Shown here: piece by piece, positions 8,673-15,631 of the stretch
Layout of the letters: each line of letters begins with the position of its first letter
Numbering within the stretch: position 1 is the stretch's first letter
Source of the DNA: Bacteroidota bacterium
GTDB lineage: Bacteria > Bacteroidota > Bacteroidia > Sphingobacteriales > Sphingobacteriaceae
Assembly: GCA_013286985.1 (NCBI GenBank)
Contig: JABDEQ010000041.1
Span: forward strand, 1-22,560
Direction of reading: 5' to 3'
DNA: 22,560 nucleotides
Made by a program: the position numbers and the translations under genes
The notes under the pieces: model-generated
The model's input: only the letters and a program-made list of their open reading frames with translations
Databases searched by the model: none
Told to the model about the DNA's origin: nothing

Positions 8673-8730
8673 GATTTTTTGCTGATTTGTTCCGGATTTA
8701 TGCCGAAACAAATTGTTTGTGTACGGGATA

Positions 8731-8738
8731 CAAAAGTA
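8731..8738 (-). promoter_or_regulatory. -7 promoter box upstream of pyrG-yidC
   Basis: The minus strand reads TACTTTTG, an exact match to the Bacteroidetes TAnnTTTG box, about 58 bp upstream of the chosen pyrG ATG. No good TTG is seen at the usual -33 distance. Confidence 0.55.
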
Positions 8739-8850
8739 GGAAAATTTTCAGGACTTGACGGAAAGAAAATGTAATTGTTAAAATGGTGTGAAAATTAGAT
8801 GCCCTTAAAGCTGAAAATGGTTATCAAGCTGTTCGAAATACGCCGTTCAA

Positions 8851-8885
8851 ATAGATCTCCAAAGCCGCTGACTTTGGAGATCTAT
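8851..8885. terminator. Perfect 14-bp palindrome after the secreted hypothetical gene
   Basis: ATAGATCTCCAAAG (8851-8864) and its exact complement (8872-8885) flank a seven-base loop, CCGCTGA. It starts four bases past the stop codon of the gene at 8890-9543. That position suits a terminator for the minus strand, but only TTT follows the stem. It could instead be a repeat-type hairpin or a transcript stabiliser. Confidence 0.55.
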
Positions 8886-8889
8886 GCAT

Positions 8890-9543
8890 TCAGTTTTTAT
8901 TGGGATTATTAATGGTATCTTCTTTTTTGATAATTGCATCGCCGGTGGCATCTTTATAAGGTCTACCCGTTGTGTTGTACAATTGCACCAGATTTTGGAT
9001 AGCATCAAAGCTGAATTTCTTTTCTGATAAATACTTATCAGAAACCTCTTTATTGTCCTTTATTAGATCCAGGAAATTATCTTTCCGGTCTTTTTTAGAA
9101 TCCATAGAAAAAATACTTGTTGTTTTTAACTCACTTACAGTATCTGTGTTTTTACTAACGTACCATACTTTTGTAGAGGTGCTGGCTCCGTTAGCAGATG
9201 TGTTGGTGTAAATCATTTCATATAAATTTATTCTACCTTTTTCTATAACCGTCATATATGAAGGTCCCTTAGGGAAAAAGGCGCCGGCATTTTTGATAAC
9301 CACAGCTCTGAATGTTTGGTTTTCGCGCGCTATTGAGTATTCTTTAACTTCGTTAATTTTAATTTTTTTAGATTCATTGGAGCCTTCAATCTTATACTTA
9401 GGGGAACCTATAAAAGGGATAATAACTTTACATTTTATTGAATCGCCATTTGTTGTTATAACATAGTCTTGTTGCGCTTTGGCAGTAAATGCAGATAAAA
9501 TTACTGCCATGAAAACAAGTGTTTTTGTGATTAAAGGTTTCAT
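8890..9543 (-). CDS. Secreted protein of unknown function
   Basis: I do not recognise the family. The 217-residue protein has a clear signal peptide: basic MKPLITK, a hydrophobic core, and AKA at 21-23 before QQDYVIT. It should therefore be exported to the periplasm or beyond. There is no lipobox Cys. The mature part begins with a stretch (YVITTNGDSIKCKV) resembling the opening of many small Bacteroidetes exported proteins, followed by short beta-like segments. The last 60 residues are charged and Lys-rich. No catalytic motif is visible. It starts 42 bp after the kdsB stop on the same strand and ends just before a perfect 14-bp palindrome, so it may be the last gene of a trpS-dNK-kdsB run ahead of the separate pyrG promoter. 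The ATG at 9543 gives the complete signal peptide. Function is unknown. Confidence 0.75.
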   Translation of the reverse strand: MKPLITKTLVFMAVILSAFTAKAQQDYVITTNGDSIKCKVIIPFIGSPKYKIEGSNESKKIKINEVKEYSIARENQTFRAVVIKNAGAFFPKGPSYMTVIEKGRINLYEMIYTNTSANGASTSTKVWYVSKNTDTVSELKTTSIFSMDSKKDRKDNFLDLIKDNKEVSDKYLSEKKFSFDAIQNLVQLYNTTGRPYKDATGDAIIKKEDTINNPNKN

Positions 9544-9585
9544 GATTTAGGTTTAATTAAGTTCTAAATTATTAGGGGTTTAGTA

Positions 9586-10353
9586 TTATTTAGTCAAATT
9601 GATAAGATCCTCCGGCGTATCTATAGCATAAGTTTCCAATTCGGTTTCGGCCACTTTTATGCGATAGCCATTTTCAATCCAGCGTAATTGTTCCAGGCTC
9701 TCCGCTTTTTCGAGGTAGGAGACGGGAAGTTTGGTTATTTGCTGCAAAATATCAGCACGGTAGCCGTAAATACCTATGTGTTTAAAATAGGTATAGTGTT
9801 TTAACCAATCTTTTTGCTCTTGACCGCGGATATGCGGCAACGGCGAACGCGAAAAATAAACGGCCTCGGATAATTTATTGATCACCACCTTTGGTGAGTT
9901 GATGTTCAACAACTCCTGCTCAGTATTTACCTTTTTTATCAGGGTAGCTATTTGTGTATCTGCATTTTGAAAGCAGGAGGCCAGTTTACTGATCTGTTCC
10001 GGATCGATGTATGGCTCATCCCCCTGAATGTTAATGATTACCTCATATTGCGGATGTTTAAGGGCAACTTCAGCGCAGCGGTCGGTTCCGCTTTGATGAT
10101 CGGGTGAGGTAATGATGGCCGATCCGCCAAAATCATGTACGCGTTTGTAAATCCGTTCATCATCGGTAGCAACAATCACTTCTGCTAAATGAGCGCACTT
10201 TTTGGCCTGCTCATAAACCCGTTGAATCATGCTTTTACCGGCGATATCAACCAGTGGTTTACCCGGAAAACGGGTTGACGCATAGCGGGCGGGAATTATG
10301 CCGAGGAAGCCCCTCTTAATCTCCCCGGAGGGGAGAGACTGATTGTTGATCAT
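9586..10353 (-). CDS. kdsB: 3-deoxy-manno-octulosonate cytidylyltransferase
   Basis: KdsB makes CMP-Kdo from CTP and Kdo for lipopolysaccharide inner-core synthesis. The nucleotide-binding signature PARYASTRFPGKPL is at 21-34 and the metal site QGDEP at 110-114. The fold is complete and 255 residues long. KdsB proteins normally start one to three residues before FLGIIPARY. Here no start codon exists at that place, and the first 15 residues (MINNQSLPSGEIKRG) are extra. Residues 6-15 are encoded by a CTCCCC/GGGGAG palindrome of the intergenic repeat type, so the native start seems to have been overwritten. The ATG at 10353 is the only plausible start, with a TATTTTTG box just before it. The gene lies between the deoxynucleoside kinase and the secreted hypothetical gene on the same strand. 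Confidence 0.95.
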   Translation of the reverse strand: MINNQSLPSGEIKRGFLGIIPARYASTRFPGKPLVDIAGKSMIQRVYEQAKKCAHLAEVIVATDDERIYKRVHDFGGSAIITSPDHQSGTDRCAEVALKHPQYEVIINIQGDEPYIDPEQISKLASCFQNADTQIATLIKKVNTEQELLNINSPKVVINKLSEAVYFSRSPLPHIRGQEQKDWLKHYTYFKHIGIYGYRADILQQITKLPVSYLEKAESLEQLRWIENGYRIKVAETELETYAIDTPEDLINLTK

Positions 10354-10446
10354 ATCAAAAATATTAAGTCCTCCCTACCGGGGCGGATTATTCATATTTT
10401 GTTTAATTTTTAGGTATTCATGAGGGCTTCGCCGTTTAGGTGGGGC
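10310..10446. repeat. CTCCCC-type intergenic repeat region reaching into both flanking genes
   Basis: This region between dNK and kdsB contains TCTCCCC/GGGGAGA with a three-base loop (10320-10336), a CTCCCTACCGGGGCGG block (10371-10386), and GGGCTTCGCCGTTTAGGTGG (10424-10443). Such GC-rich blocks stand out from the AT-rich surroundings and resemble dispersed repeats that I associate with Sphingobacteriaceae genomes. One end lies inside kdsB codons; the other touches the dNK stop codon. Confidence 0.55.
10356..10363 (-). promoter_or_regulatory. Candidate -7 box directly before kdsB
   Basis: The minus strand reads TATTTTTG, an exact TAnnTTTG match, two bases before the ATG at 10353. If used, transcription would begin at or about the start codon. 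It lies beside the repeat block, so a chance match in AT-rich sequence is possible. Confidence 0.35.
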
Positions 10447-11061
10447 TTAAAATAACCCGTGTATTTCGCGCTCAATCATTTGCACAATGGTGGCCAGGTC
10501 TTCAGTATTATTAGCAAAGTCAATATTGTCTTTATCAATAATCAGTAGTTTACCTAATTTATAGCCTTTTATCCATTTATCGTACTTTTCATTCAGCTTT
10601 GAAAGGTAATCAAGCCTGATGCCCGATTCATATTCGCGGCCACGGCGTTGTATATTGTTCACCAGGGTAGGCACAGAAGCTTTAAGATAAATTAAAAGAT
10701 CTGGCGGTTTTATAAACTCGGTAATGTTATCAAACATGGCCTGGTAATTCTCATAATCGCGGGTGGTCATTAAACCCATATCATGCAGGTTTTCGGCAAA
10801 GATGTAGGCATCTTCATAAATAGTCCGGTCCTGTATAATGTCCATCCCGTTTTTCTGAATCTCGATGATCTGGCGGTAACGAGTGTTTAAGAAATAGATT
10901 TGCAGGTTAAAACTCCAGCGTTTCATATCGCTGTAAAAATCTTCCAGGTATGGATTGTTATCAACAGCCTCATACAGAGGATCCCAACCATAATTTTTGG
11001 CCAATAACTCGGTGAGGGTGGTCTTACCGGCGCCTATATTTCCTACAATAGCTATGTGCAT
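10447..11061 (-). CDS. Deoxynucleoside kinase (dNK/dGK/dAK family)
   Basis: The enzyme phosphorylates deoxynucleosides to monophosphates in nucleotide salvage. Its 204 residues carry the P-loop GNIGAGKT at 7-14, Glu 31 (the likely catalytic base after the first helix), the DRT motif at 78-80, and a lid region with RRGRE (residues 139-143 by position in the chain). These match the deoxyadenosine/deoxyguanosine/deoxycytidine kinase family of Bacteroidetes and Firmicutes. The preferred base cannot be read from the sequence. It is the second gene of the minus-strand run, about 120 bp after trpS, and kdsB follows after a 93-bp repeat-bearing gap. The ATG at 11061 lies exactly at the first beta strand, as in relatives. 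The C-terminus (EIHGLF) abuts repeat sequence without visible disturbance. Confidence 0.9.
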   Translation of the reverse strand: MHIAIVGNIGAGKTTLTELLAKNYGWDPLYEAVDNNPYLEDFYSDMKRWSFNLQIYFLNTRYRQIIEIQKNGMDIIQDRTIYEDAYIFAENLHDMGLMTTRDYENYQAMFDNITEFIKPPDLLIYLKASVPTLVNNIQRRGREYESGIRLDYLSKLNEKYDKWIKGYKLGKLLIIDKDNIDFANNTEDLATIVQMIEREIHGLF

Positions 11062-11083
11062 GTTTTTTGTTAGTTTGCAGTTT

Positions 11084-11178
11084 GCGGTTCACTATAAAGT
11101 ATTAGCGTACGTTCTATTTACAATGAAACGAAACTCCGCCTAATATACATTATGAACTATGAACTATCAACAATGAAC
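11084..11178. repeat. Short degenerate TGAACTA direct repeats between trpS and dNK
   Basis: The gap holds GGTTCACTATA near 11084 and, at about 11150-11178, ATGAACTATGAACTATC followed by ATGAACTA, three close copies of ATGAACTA in all. The pattern recalls the GTTCAC/GTGAAC elements at 14885 and 17913. It is too short and degenerate to be sure. Confidence 0.4.
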
Positions 11179-11181
11179 TAC

Positions 11182-12177
11182 TTAAAAACTTTTAAAACCG
11201 ATAATTTCTCTTACCTCGCGGATAGTTTTTGATGCACTTTCCCTTGCCTTGATAGCACCATGTCGGGCTACCTGGCGCAAATACATGGTATCGGCAGCTA
11301 TATCATTTATTTTTTCGCGGATAGGTGCTGTAGCAATAATGATATCTTCGGCCAGTTGTTTTTTCAGATCACCATAGCGGATCTGGCAGGTATTGTAAAG
11401 GTTATCAAAATGTTCGTAAGTATCAGCAGATGACACCACTTTTATAATATCGAACAGGTTTTGAATTTCAACCGGTTTTACTGAATTCTCAACCGTTGGG
11501 CCACCGTCAGTGACCGCGCGCATTACTTTTTTGCGGATAACCTCGGGTGAATCAGACAAATAAACGGCATTGCCTTCGCCTTCTGATTTACCCATTTTTC
11601 CTTTACCGTCCAGCCCTGGGATTTTTACCAGGTTATCGCTGTAATTAAAGGCATAAGGTTCGGGGAAATAGTCGTTATGGTATAACCGGTTAAAACGATT
11701 GCCAAAAGTACGGGCCATCTCCAGGTGTTGCTCCTGGTCTTTGCCTACGGGTACCTTTGTTGCTTTGTGGATAATAATATCAGCAGCCATCAATACCGGA
11801 TAGGTAAGTAAACCTGCATTAACATTATCGGGGTTTGCACGTACTTTATCTTTAAATGATGTAGCACGTTCCAGTTCGCCCAAATAGGCGTTCATATTTA
11901 AATAAAGATATAGCTCGGCAATTTCCGGAACATCCGACTGGATATAAATAGTAGCTGTTTCGGGATCAATGCCCGCGGCCAGATATTCTACCAACACCTG
12001 TTTAATATTGCCATGTAAATCGGCAGGAGTGGGGTGGGTAGTTAACGAATGCAGATCGGCAATAAAAAAATAGCAGTTATACTCGTGCTGCATTTTCACG
12101 AAGTTTTGTATAGCTCCGTAATAATTTCCTAAATGTAAGTTCCCGGTTGAACGGATACCACTAACAACAGTTTCCAT
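11182..12177 (-). CDS. trpS: Tryptophanyl-tRNA synthetase
   Basis: TrpRS charges tRNA-Trp. The 331-residue class I synthetase has the HIGH-type motif TGNLHLGNY at 11-19, the Trp-pocket segment PVGKDQEQH at 143-151, and the KMSKS-type motif KMGKS at 194-198. Length and layout match the usual bacterial enzyme. The ATG at 12177 opens directly into METVVSGIRSTGNLHLG. The minus strand has TACTTTCG at 12189-12182, only four bases before the ATG, so the message is probably leaderless. The plsC gene diverges within about 37 bp. The gene heads the minus-strand run that leads into the deoxynucleoside kinase and kdsB. Confidence 0.97.
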   Translation of the reverse strand: METVVSGIRSTGNLHLGNYYGAIQNFVKMQHEYNCYFFIADLHSLTTHPTPADLHGNIKQVLVEYLAAGIDPETATIYIQSDVPEIAELYLYLNMNAYLGELERATSFKDKVRANPDNVNAGLLTYPVLMAADIIIHKATKVPVGKDQEQHLEMARTFGNRFNRLYHNDYFPEPYAFNYSDNLVKIPGLDGKGKMGKSEGEGNAVYLSDSPEVIRKKVMRAVTDGGPTVENSVKPVEIQNLFDIIKVVSSADTYEHFDNLYNTCQIRYGDLKKQLAEDIIIATAPIREKINDIAADTMYLRQVARHGAIKARESASKTIREVREIIGFKSF

Positions 12178-12181
12178 GGGG

Positions 12182-12189
12182 CGAAAGTA
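12182..12189 (-). promoter_or_regulatory. -7 box of trpS
   Basis: The minus strand reads TACTTTCG, one mismatch from TAnnTTTG, four bases before the trpS ATG. The expected start of transcription falls on or next to the start codon. Confidence 0.45.
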
Positions 12190-12200
12190 AGTAATTTTTA

Positions 12201-12208
12201 TATTTTTG
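12201..12208 (+). promoter_or_regulatory. -7 box of the first acyltransferase gene
   Basis: TATTTTTG is an exact TAnnTTTG match six bases before the ATG at 12215. The same box at the same distance precedes the second paralog. It also makes the ATG at 12209 unlikely as the start. Confidence 0.5.
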
Positions 12209-12214
12209 ATGGAA

Positions 12215-12967
12215 ATGAAAATGCTATTAAAGAAAGTACACGTTTACTTATACGTTGTTAGTGTAGCCCTTACTTATTTTTTATTTTGGCCTTTATTTTA
12301 TTATTTTTCCCGAAAACCATCGCGATACAGAAATATGAATGCTTTACGGCGCGTTTGGGGATTTTTAAGCTCGGCTCTGGTGGGCTTTTTCTTTAAATAC
12401 GAATATGAACAACCTATTGACTGGAGTAAAACTTATATCATTTGCCCAAATCATACATCTAACCTTGATATTGCAGCCATGTGTGTGCTGGTAAACAGTA
12501 ATTGTAGTTTCATGGGCAAAGAAGCATTAAAGGATGGTTTGGTTACCGGTCTGTTCTTCAAATCGGTTGATATACCTGTAAACAGGGATAGCAAAATGTC
12601 GTCATACCGGGCATTTAAGGAAGCCGGCGAAAGGCTGAAAAATGGCATATCATTAATCATCTTTCCCGAGGGAAAAATAGACGACGAGTATCCTCCGGTG
12701 CTGCATGAATTTAAGAACGGACCGTTCCGGCTGGCAATTGATCTGAAAGTTCCTATTATCCCGGTTTCATCGGCAAATACGTGGAAAATGCTTTGGGACG
12801 ATGGTGCCAAATATGGCACCAAACCGGGAGTCTGCAAATTTTTTGTACATAGGCCAATAGATACCGCAAACCTTACACCAGCCGATGCAGATATGCTGCG
12901 CGATGAAGTTTACAATATTATTGATAAGAAAATAACTGCCAACTGCCAGGAAGCGGTAGTTATTTAA
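12215..12967 (+). CDS. plsC: PlsC-type 1-acylglycerol-3-phosphate acyltransferase, copy 1
   Basis: This family adds an acyl chain to lysophosphatidic acid at the inner membrane to make phosphatidic acid; some members acylate other lipids. The 250-residue protein has a hydrophobic N-terminal segment (about 10-32), the catalytic HX4D motif HTSNLD at 80-85, the FPEGK block at 150-154, and VPIIPV at 179-184. The usual FPEGTR is FPEGKI here, so the Arg is absent. An ATG at 12209 is also in frame, but 12215 lines up residue for residue with the start of the next gene (MKMLLKKVH against MKLALKRLH) and has the same promoter spacing. The two genes are clear tandem paralogs. It diverges from trpS and is 65 bp from copy 2. 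The exact substrate is unknown. Confidence 0.9.
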   Translation: MKMLLKKVHVYLYVVSVALTYFLFWPLFYYFSRKPSRYRNMNALRRVWGFLSSALVGFFFKYEYEQPIDWSKTYIICPNHTSNLDIAAMCVLVNSNCSFMGKEALKDGLVTGLFFKSVDIPVNRDSKMSSYRAFKEAGERLKNGISLIIFPEGKIDDEYPPVLHEFKNGPFRLAIDLKVPIIPVSSANTWKMLWDDGAKYGTKPGVCKFFVHRPIDTANLTPADADMLRDEVYNIIDKKITANCQEAVVI

Positions 12968-13018
12968 ATACATAAAATTCTTGTTCATAATGTCTATTTA
13001 AAAAGATAAGGATTTTTT

Positions 13019-13026
13019 TATTTTTG
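13019..13026 (+). promoter_or_regulatory. -7 box of the second acyltransferase gene
   Basis: TATTTTTG, exact TAnnTTTG, six bases before the ATG at 13033. Identical box and spacing to copy 1, which suggests that the duplication included the promoter. Probably leaderless. Confidence 0.5.
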
Positions 13027-13032
13027 GTAACC

Positions 13033-13764
13033 ATGAAACTCGCCCTAAAAAGATTACACAGCTATTTTTACCGCTATAGTGTCGCACTCTTTTTTATCCT
13101 TGTATGGCCGGCACTATATTTTCTCTCCCGCAAAAAAGAACGATATAAATATATTAACAGCTTCAGGCGGCTCATCATCAGCTTAAGTACAGCTATTTCG
13201 GGTATATTTTTCAGGGTAAAGCATGAGGATGATATCGATTGGAGCCGTACGTACATTATTATTGGCAACCATACTTCTAACGTTGATGTTTCGTCAATTT
13301 GCATTGCTGCAAAAAATAATCATTGCTTTATTGGTAAGGAGGAATTGCTGAAAAATATGGTGCTTGGCTTTTTTTTTAGAACGATAGATATTACCGTTAA
13401 CAGGGACAGCAAAATTTCATCTTTCAGGGCGTTTAAAACTGCCGCCGAGCGATTAAAGGAGGGCGTTAGCGTAGTGATTTTCCCCGAAGCCACTATTCCA
13501 CTGGATTACCCTCCAAATTTGCACTCATTTAAAAACGGAGCGTTCAGGCTGGCAATTGAACTGAAAATACCCATATTGCCCATAACATCGCTTGATACGT
13601 GGAAAGTTTTTTGGAATACTGGCAGCGAATATGGCAGCAGACCGGGCATTTGTAATATATTTGTACACAAACCCATTGAAACCGCGCACTTAACACTAGA
13701 TGATGCTGATACGCTGCGTGATGAGGTGCATGATATTATTAAACGTAAATTAGGATTAGCATGA
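13033..13764 (+). CDS. PlsC-type acyltransferase, copy 2
   Basis: The 243-residue protein is collinear with the gene before it and shares long identical runs (NRDSK, FKNG, LRDEV). The HX4D motif is HTSNVD at 80-85, as in copy 1. The second block is FPEAT at 150-154: the Gly of FPEG, normally part of the glycerol-phosphate site, is Ala. A hydrophobic segment at about 16-33 should place it at the inner membrane. A TTG nine bases upstream would add three residues, but the ATG at 13033 matches copy 1 better and sits correctly after the -7 box. The stop overlaps the gatC start as ATGA, so the two are translationally coupled. The change in the motif suggests a different acyl acceptor, or weakened activity; that is inference. 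Confidence 0.88.
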   Translation: MKLALKRLHSYFYRYSVALFFILVWPALYFLSRKKERYKYINSFRRLIISLSTAISGIFFRVKHEDDIDWSRTYIIIGNHTSNVDVSSICIAAKNNHCFIGKEELLKNMVLGFFFRTIDITVNRDSKISSFRAFKTAAERLKEGVSVVIFPEATIPLDYPPNLHSFKNGAFRLAIELKIPILPITSLDTWKVFWNTGSEYGSRPGICNIFVHKPIETAHLTLDDADTLRDEVHDIIKRKLGLA

Positions 13765-14048
13765 CTATTGACGAGGAAACCGTTGACAAAATAGCCCATC
13801 TGGCAAGGCTTGAACTATCGGGCGATGAAAAAGAGGAGATGATTGTTGATATGAACAAGATCCTTGGATTTATGGATAAATTAAATGAAATAAATACCGC
13901 CGGAATTGAACCGCTGATTTATATGACCAATGAGGTAAATGGCTTTAGAGAAGATGTAGTTAAACAGGAAATTACTCATGAAGAAGCTTTACAAAATGCA
14001 CCTAAGCACGATAAAGATTTCTTTTTGGTGCCGAAGGTAATTGGATAA
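13761..14048 (+). CDS. gatC: Asp-tRNA(Asn)/Glu-tRNA(Gln) amidotransferase subunit C
   Basis: GatC is the small subunit that stabilises GatAB, which amidates mischarged Glu-tRNA(Gln) or Asp-tRNA(Asn). The 95 residues match the family in length and pattern: IDEETVDKIAHLARLELS at the N-terminus, a middle helix MNKILGFMDKLNEINT, and the C-terminal APKHDKDFFLVPKVIG. It overlaps the acyltransferase stop by four bases (ATGA), so it is probably translated from the same message. gatA and gatB are not in the window, which is common because gat genes are often scattered in Bacteroidetes. No damage is visible. Confidence 0.95.
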   Translation: MTIDEETVDKIAHLARLELSGDEKEEMIVDMNKILGFMDKLNEINTAGIEPLIYMTNEVNGFREDVVKQEITHEEALQNAPKHDKDFFLVPKVIG

Positions 14049-14068
14049 AATAGTCTTTCACATTTTGC

Positions 14069-14087
14069 AAGCCCTGCGCTTTTTTTA
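14069..14087 (+). terminator. Weak possible terminator after gatC
   Basis: A four-base stem (AAGC 14069-14072, GCTT 14078-14081) is followed by a run of T to 14086. The stem is short, so this is only a suggestion. The ABC ATPase starts 50 bp later. Confidence 0.25.
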
Positions 14088-14135
14088 AAAACGCTGTAAC
14101 AAAGTACAGACTACTACAGTCAAAACAAGAAAAAA

Positions 14136-14867
14136 ATGGAGCCACTAATTACCTTAAAAGATATTGGACGTAAATATGTAATAGGATCGGAAGTTATTCA
14201 CGCTCTTAAGTCTGTATCGTTAACTATTAACAAGGGGGAATTTGTGGCACTGATGGGGCCGTCGGGCTCGGGCAAATCTACATTAATGAATATATTAGGC
14301 TGTTTGGATACGCCCTCAAAAGGTGAGTATATCTTAAACGGCATTAATGTAAGCCACATGACCGACAATGAGCTTGCCGAAGTCAGGAACACAGAAATTG
14401 GTTTCGTTTTTCAAACATTTAACCTGTTACCACGTAATACCGCGTTAGATAATGTTGCTTTGCCACTTATTTATGCAGGCATAAGCAAGGAAAAAAGAAT
14501 GGAGCGGGCAAAAACGAGTCTACAAAATGTGGGCCTCGGTAATCGTGTCGACCACAAACCCAATGAACTTTCTGGTGGCCAGCGCCAGCGTGTAGCAGTG
14601 GCCCGTGCGCTGATTAACAATCCATCAATTATTTTGGCCGATGAGCCTACAGGTAATCTTGATACCAAAACATCTATTGAGATAATGGGCCTGATGGAAG
14701 ATATTCATGCCAAAGGCAACACCATTATTTTAGTTACTCACGAAGAGGATATTGCATTACATGCTCACCGTATAGTGCGGATGCGCGATGGTTTGATTGA
14801 AAACGATTATGCCAATACCAATATCCAAAGAGTTGCCAGAGAAGGCATTCCGGAATTTAAGGATTAA
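14136..14867 (+). CDS. ABC transporter ATPase, LolD/MacB type
   Basis: This is the nucleotide-binding subunit of a type VII (MacB/LolCDE-like) ABC system, which couples cytoplasmic ATP hydrolysis to work across the envelope, such as lipoprotein release or efflux. The 243 residues hold Walker [10 protein letters not shown] at 41-49, the Q-loop Gln 93, signature LSGGQ at 145-149, Walker B IILADE at 165-170 and the H-loop His 202. The segment [20 protein letters not shown] is typical of this subfamily. No permease is adjacent. A MacB-type permease at 20054-21301 in the same window is a possible partner, but it is 5 kb away with several unrelated genes between. The gene ends 91 bp before a convergent gene, with an inverted repeat in the gap. 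Confidence 0.93.
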   Translation: MEPLITLKDIGRKYVIGSEVIHALKSVSLTINKGEFVALMGPSGSGKSTLMNILGCLDTPSKGEYILNGINVSHMTDNELAEVRNTEIGFVFQTFNLLPRNTALDNVALPLIYAGISKEKRMERAKTSLQNVGLGNRVDHKPNELSGGQRQRVAVARALINNPSIILADEPTGNLDTKTSIEIMGLMEDIHAKGNTIILVTHEEDIALHAHRIVRMRDGLIENDYANTNIQRVAREGIPEFKD

Positions 14868-14884
14868 TTTATTTTTATTGCAAT

Positions 14885-14952
14885 AAGTGTTCACGGTGTT
14901 CACGGTTGTTCACAGCGTTCATGCGTTCAAAAATGAACACCCATGAACACTT
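14885..14952. repeat. GTTCAC-type inverted repeat in a convergent gap
   Basis: Left arm AAGTGTTCACGGTGTTCA (14885-14902) and right arm TGAACACCCATGAACACTT (14934-14952) are complementary apart from one mismatch and one inserted base. Five copies of GTTCA run through the left arm and loop at spacings of about 9-11 bases. The element fills the gap between two convergent genes and could form a long hairpin that terminates transcription from both sides. There is no T-run. Confidence 0.65.
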
Positions 14953-14958
14953 GTAGTT

Positions 14959-15579
14959 TCAACTGCAAGTATTGCACACCCGGGTTACAAATTCTGCAAG
15001 GAATATAGCTCTCTCCGGCGATATGGGTTTACGGTCGCCAATAACAAGAGTATGTTCAACAATTTCAATTATAAAATCATCTTCACGTACATCCATAACG
15101 GCATTCCGGAAATGACGATCTATTGCTTTGGTCGCTTTTGCCCGATCGTTTGTTAAAACATAAAAGGTATCGCTGAATGCCTTGTCTTCTTCAAAATCCA
15201 GTTCGACAGGGTGTACCAGCTCAAAAATTTTATCAGCAAGTGTTTCACGACGGATGATTACACGTCCAAAATCATGTTTCAGATAAGCCAATGCCCAGGT
15301 CTGGTGTTCCATACAACCGGCAAGGCTGCCCTTTTCATGATTTTTTGTTTGCGTTTCCAGAAAAAACAGGTAGCTGTCATTTTGCGGATGCTTAATGGCA
15401 AATGAATCTCTCAGGTTAACGTCTAAATAATTGTTAAATATTTCAAACTGCTCCAGATGAAAATCAATAGTACCGGTAGTCTCAATCGGAAATTTTGCTT
15501 TAAGCGCTTTGTAAGTGTCGTGAAAACGGTCTATTTCTTCGGCACAAAGTCCTATAGTATCAAATGGGAAATTATTCAT
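14959..15579 (-). CDS. Conserved-looking cytoplasmic protein of unknown function
   Basis: I do not recognise the family. The 206-residue protein has no signal peptide or membrane segment and looks like a soluble alpha/beta protein with an acidic bias. There are three Cys, in LCAEEID near the start, GCMEHQTW in the middle and VCNTCS at the end; the last CNTC could bind a metal or be oxidised, but nothing shows that it does. The codon pattern and the absence of stop codons over 620 bp support a real gene. It converges with the ABC ATPase gene and follows the chitinase-like gene on the same strand after 52 bp, so it may share that transcript. The ATG at 15579 is the first in frame and lies near the chitinase stop. 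Confidence 0.7.
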   Translation of the reverse strand: MNNFPFDTIGLCAEEIDRFHDTYKALKAKFPIETTGTIDFHLEQFEIFNNYLDVNLRDSFAIKHPQNDSYLFFLETQTKNHEKGSLAGCMEHQTWALAYLKHDFGRVIIRRETLADKIFELVHPVELDFEEDKAFSDTFYVLTNDRAKATKAIDRHFRNAVMDVREDDFIIEIVEHTLVIGDRKPISPERAIFLAEFVTRVCNTCS

Positions 15580-15631
15580 ACCCGATAAAAATACTTAATT
15601 AGTGTCAATAACCAAATACGGCTTCGGGATA

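Noticed and set aside
7101..8711. pyrG read with the extra 13 N-terminal residues and the shifted C-terminus as a natural variant
   Set aside because: The upstream start gives non-family residues, and the shifted tail loses FHPE, while the other frame restores it exactly.
12209..12214. ATG at 12209 as the start of acyltransferase copy 1
   Set aside because: It lies directly against the -7 box, and the paralog alignment starts at 12215.
14885..14952. CRISPR array
   Set aside because: The GTTCA units are 9-11 bases apart and partly inverted, with no constant repeat and spacer lengths.
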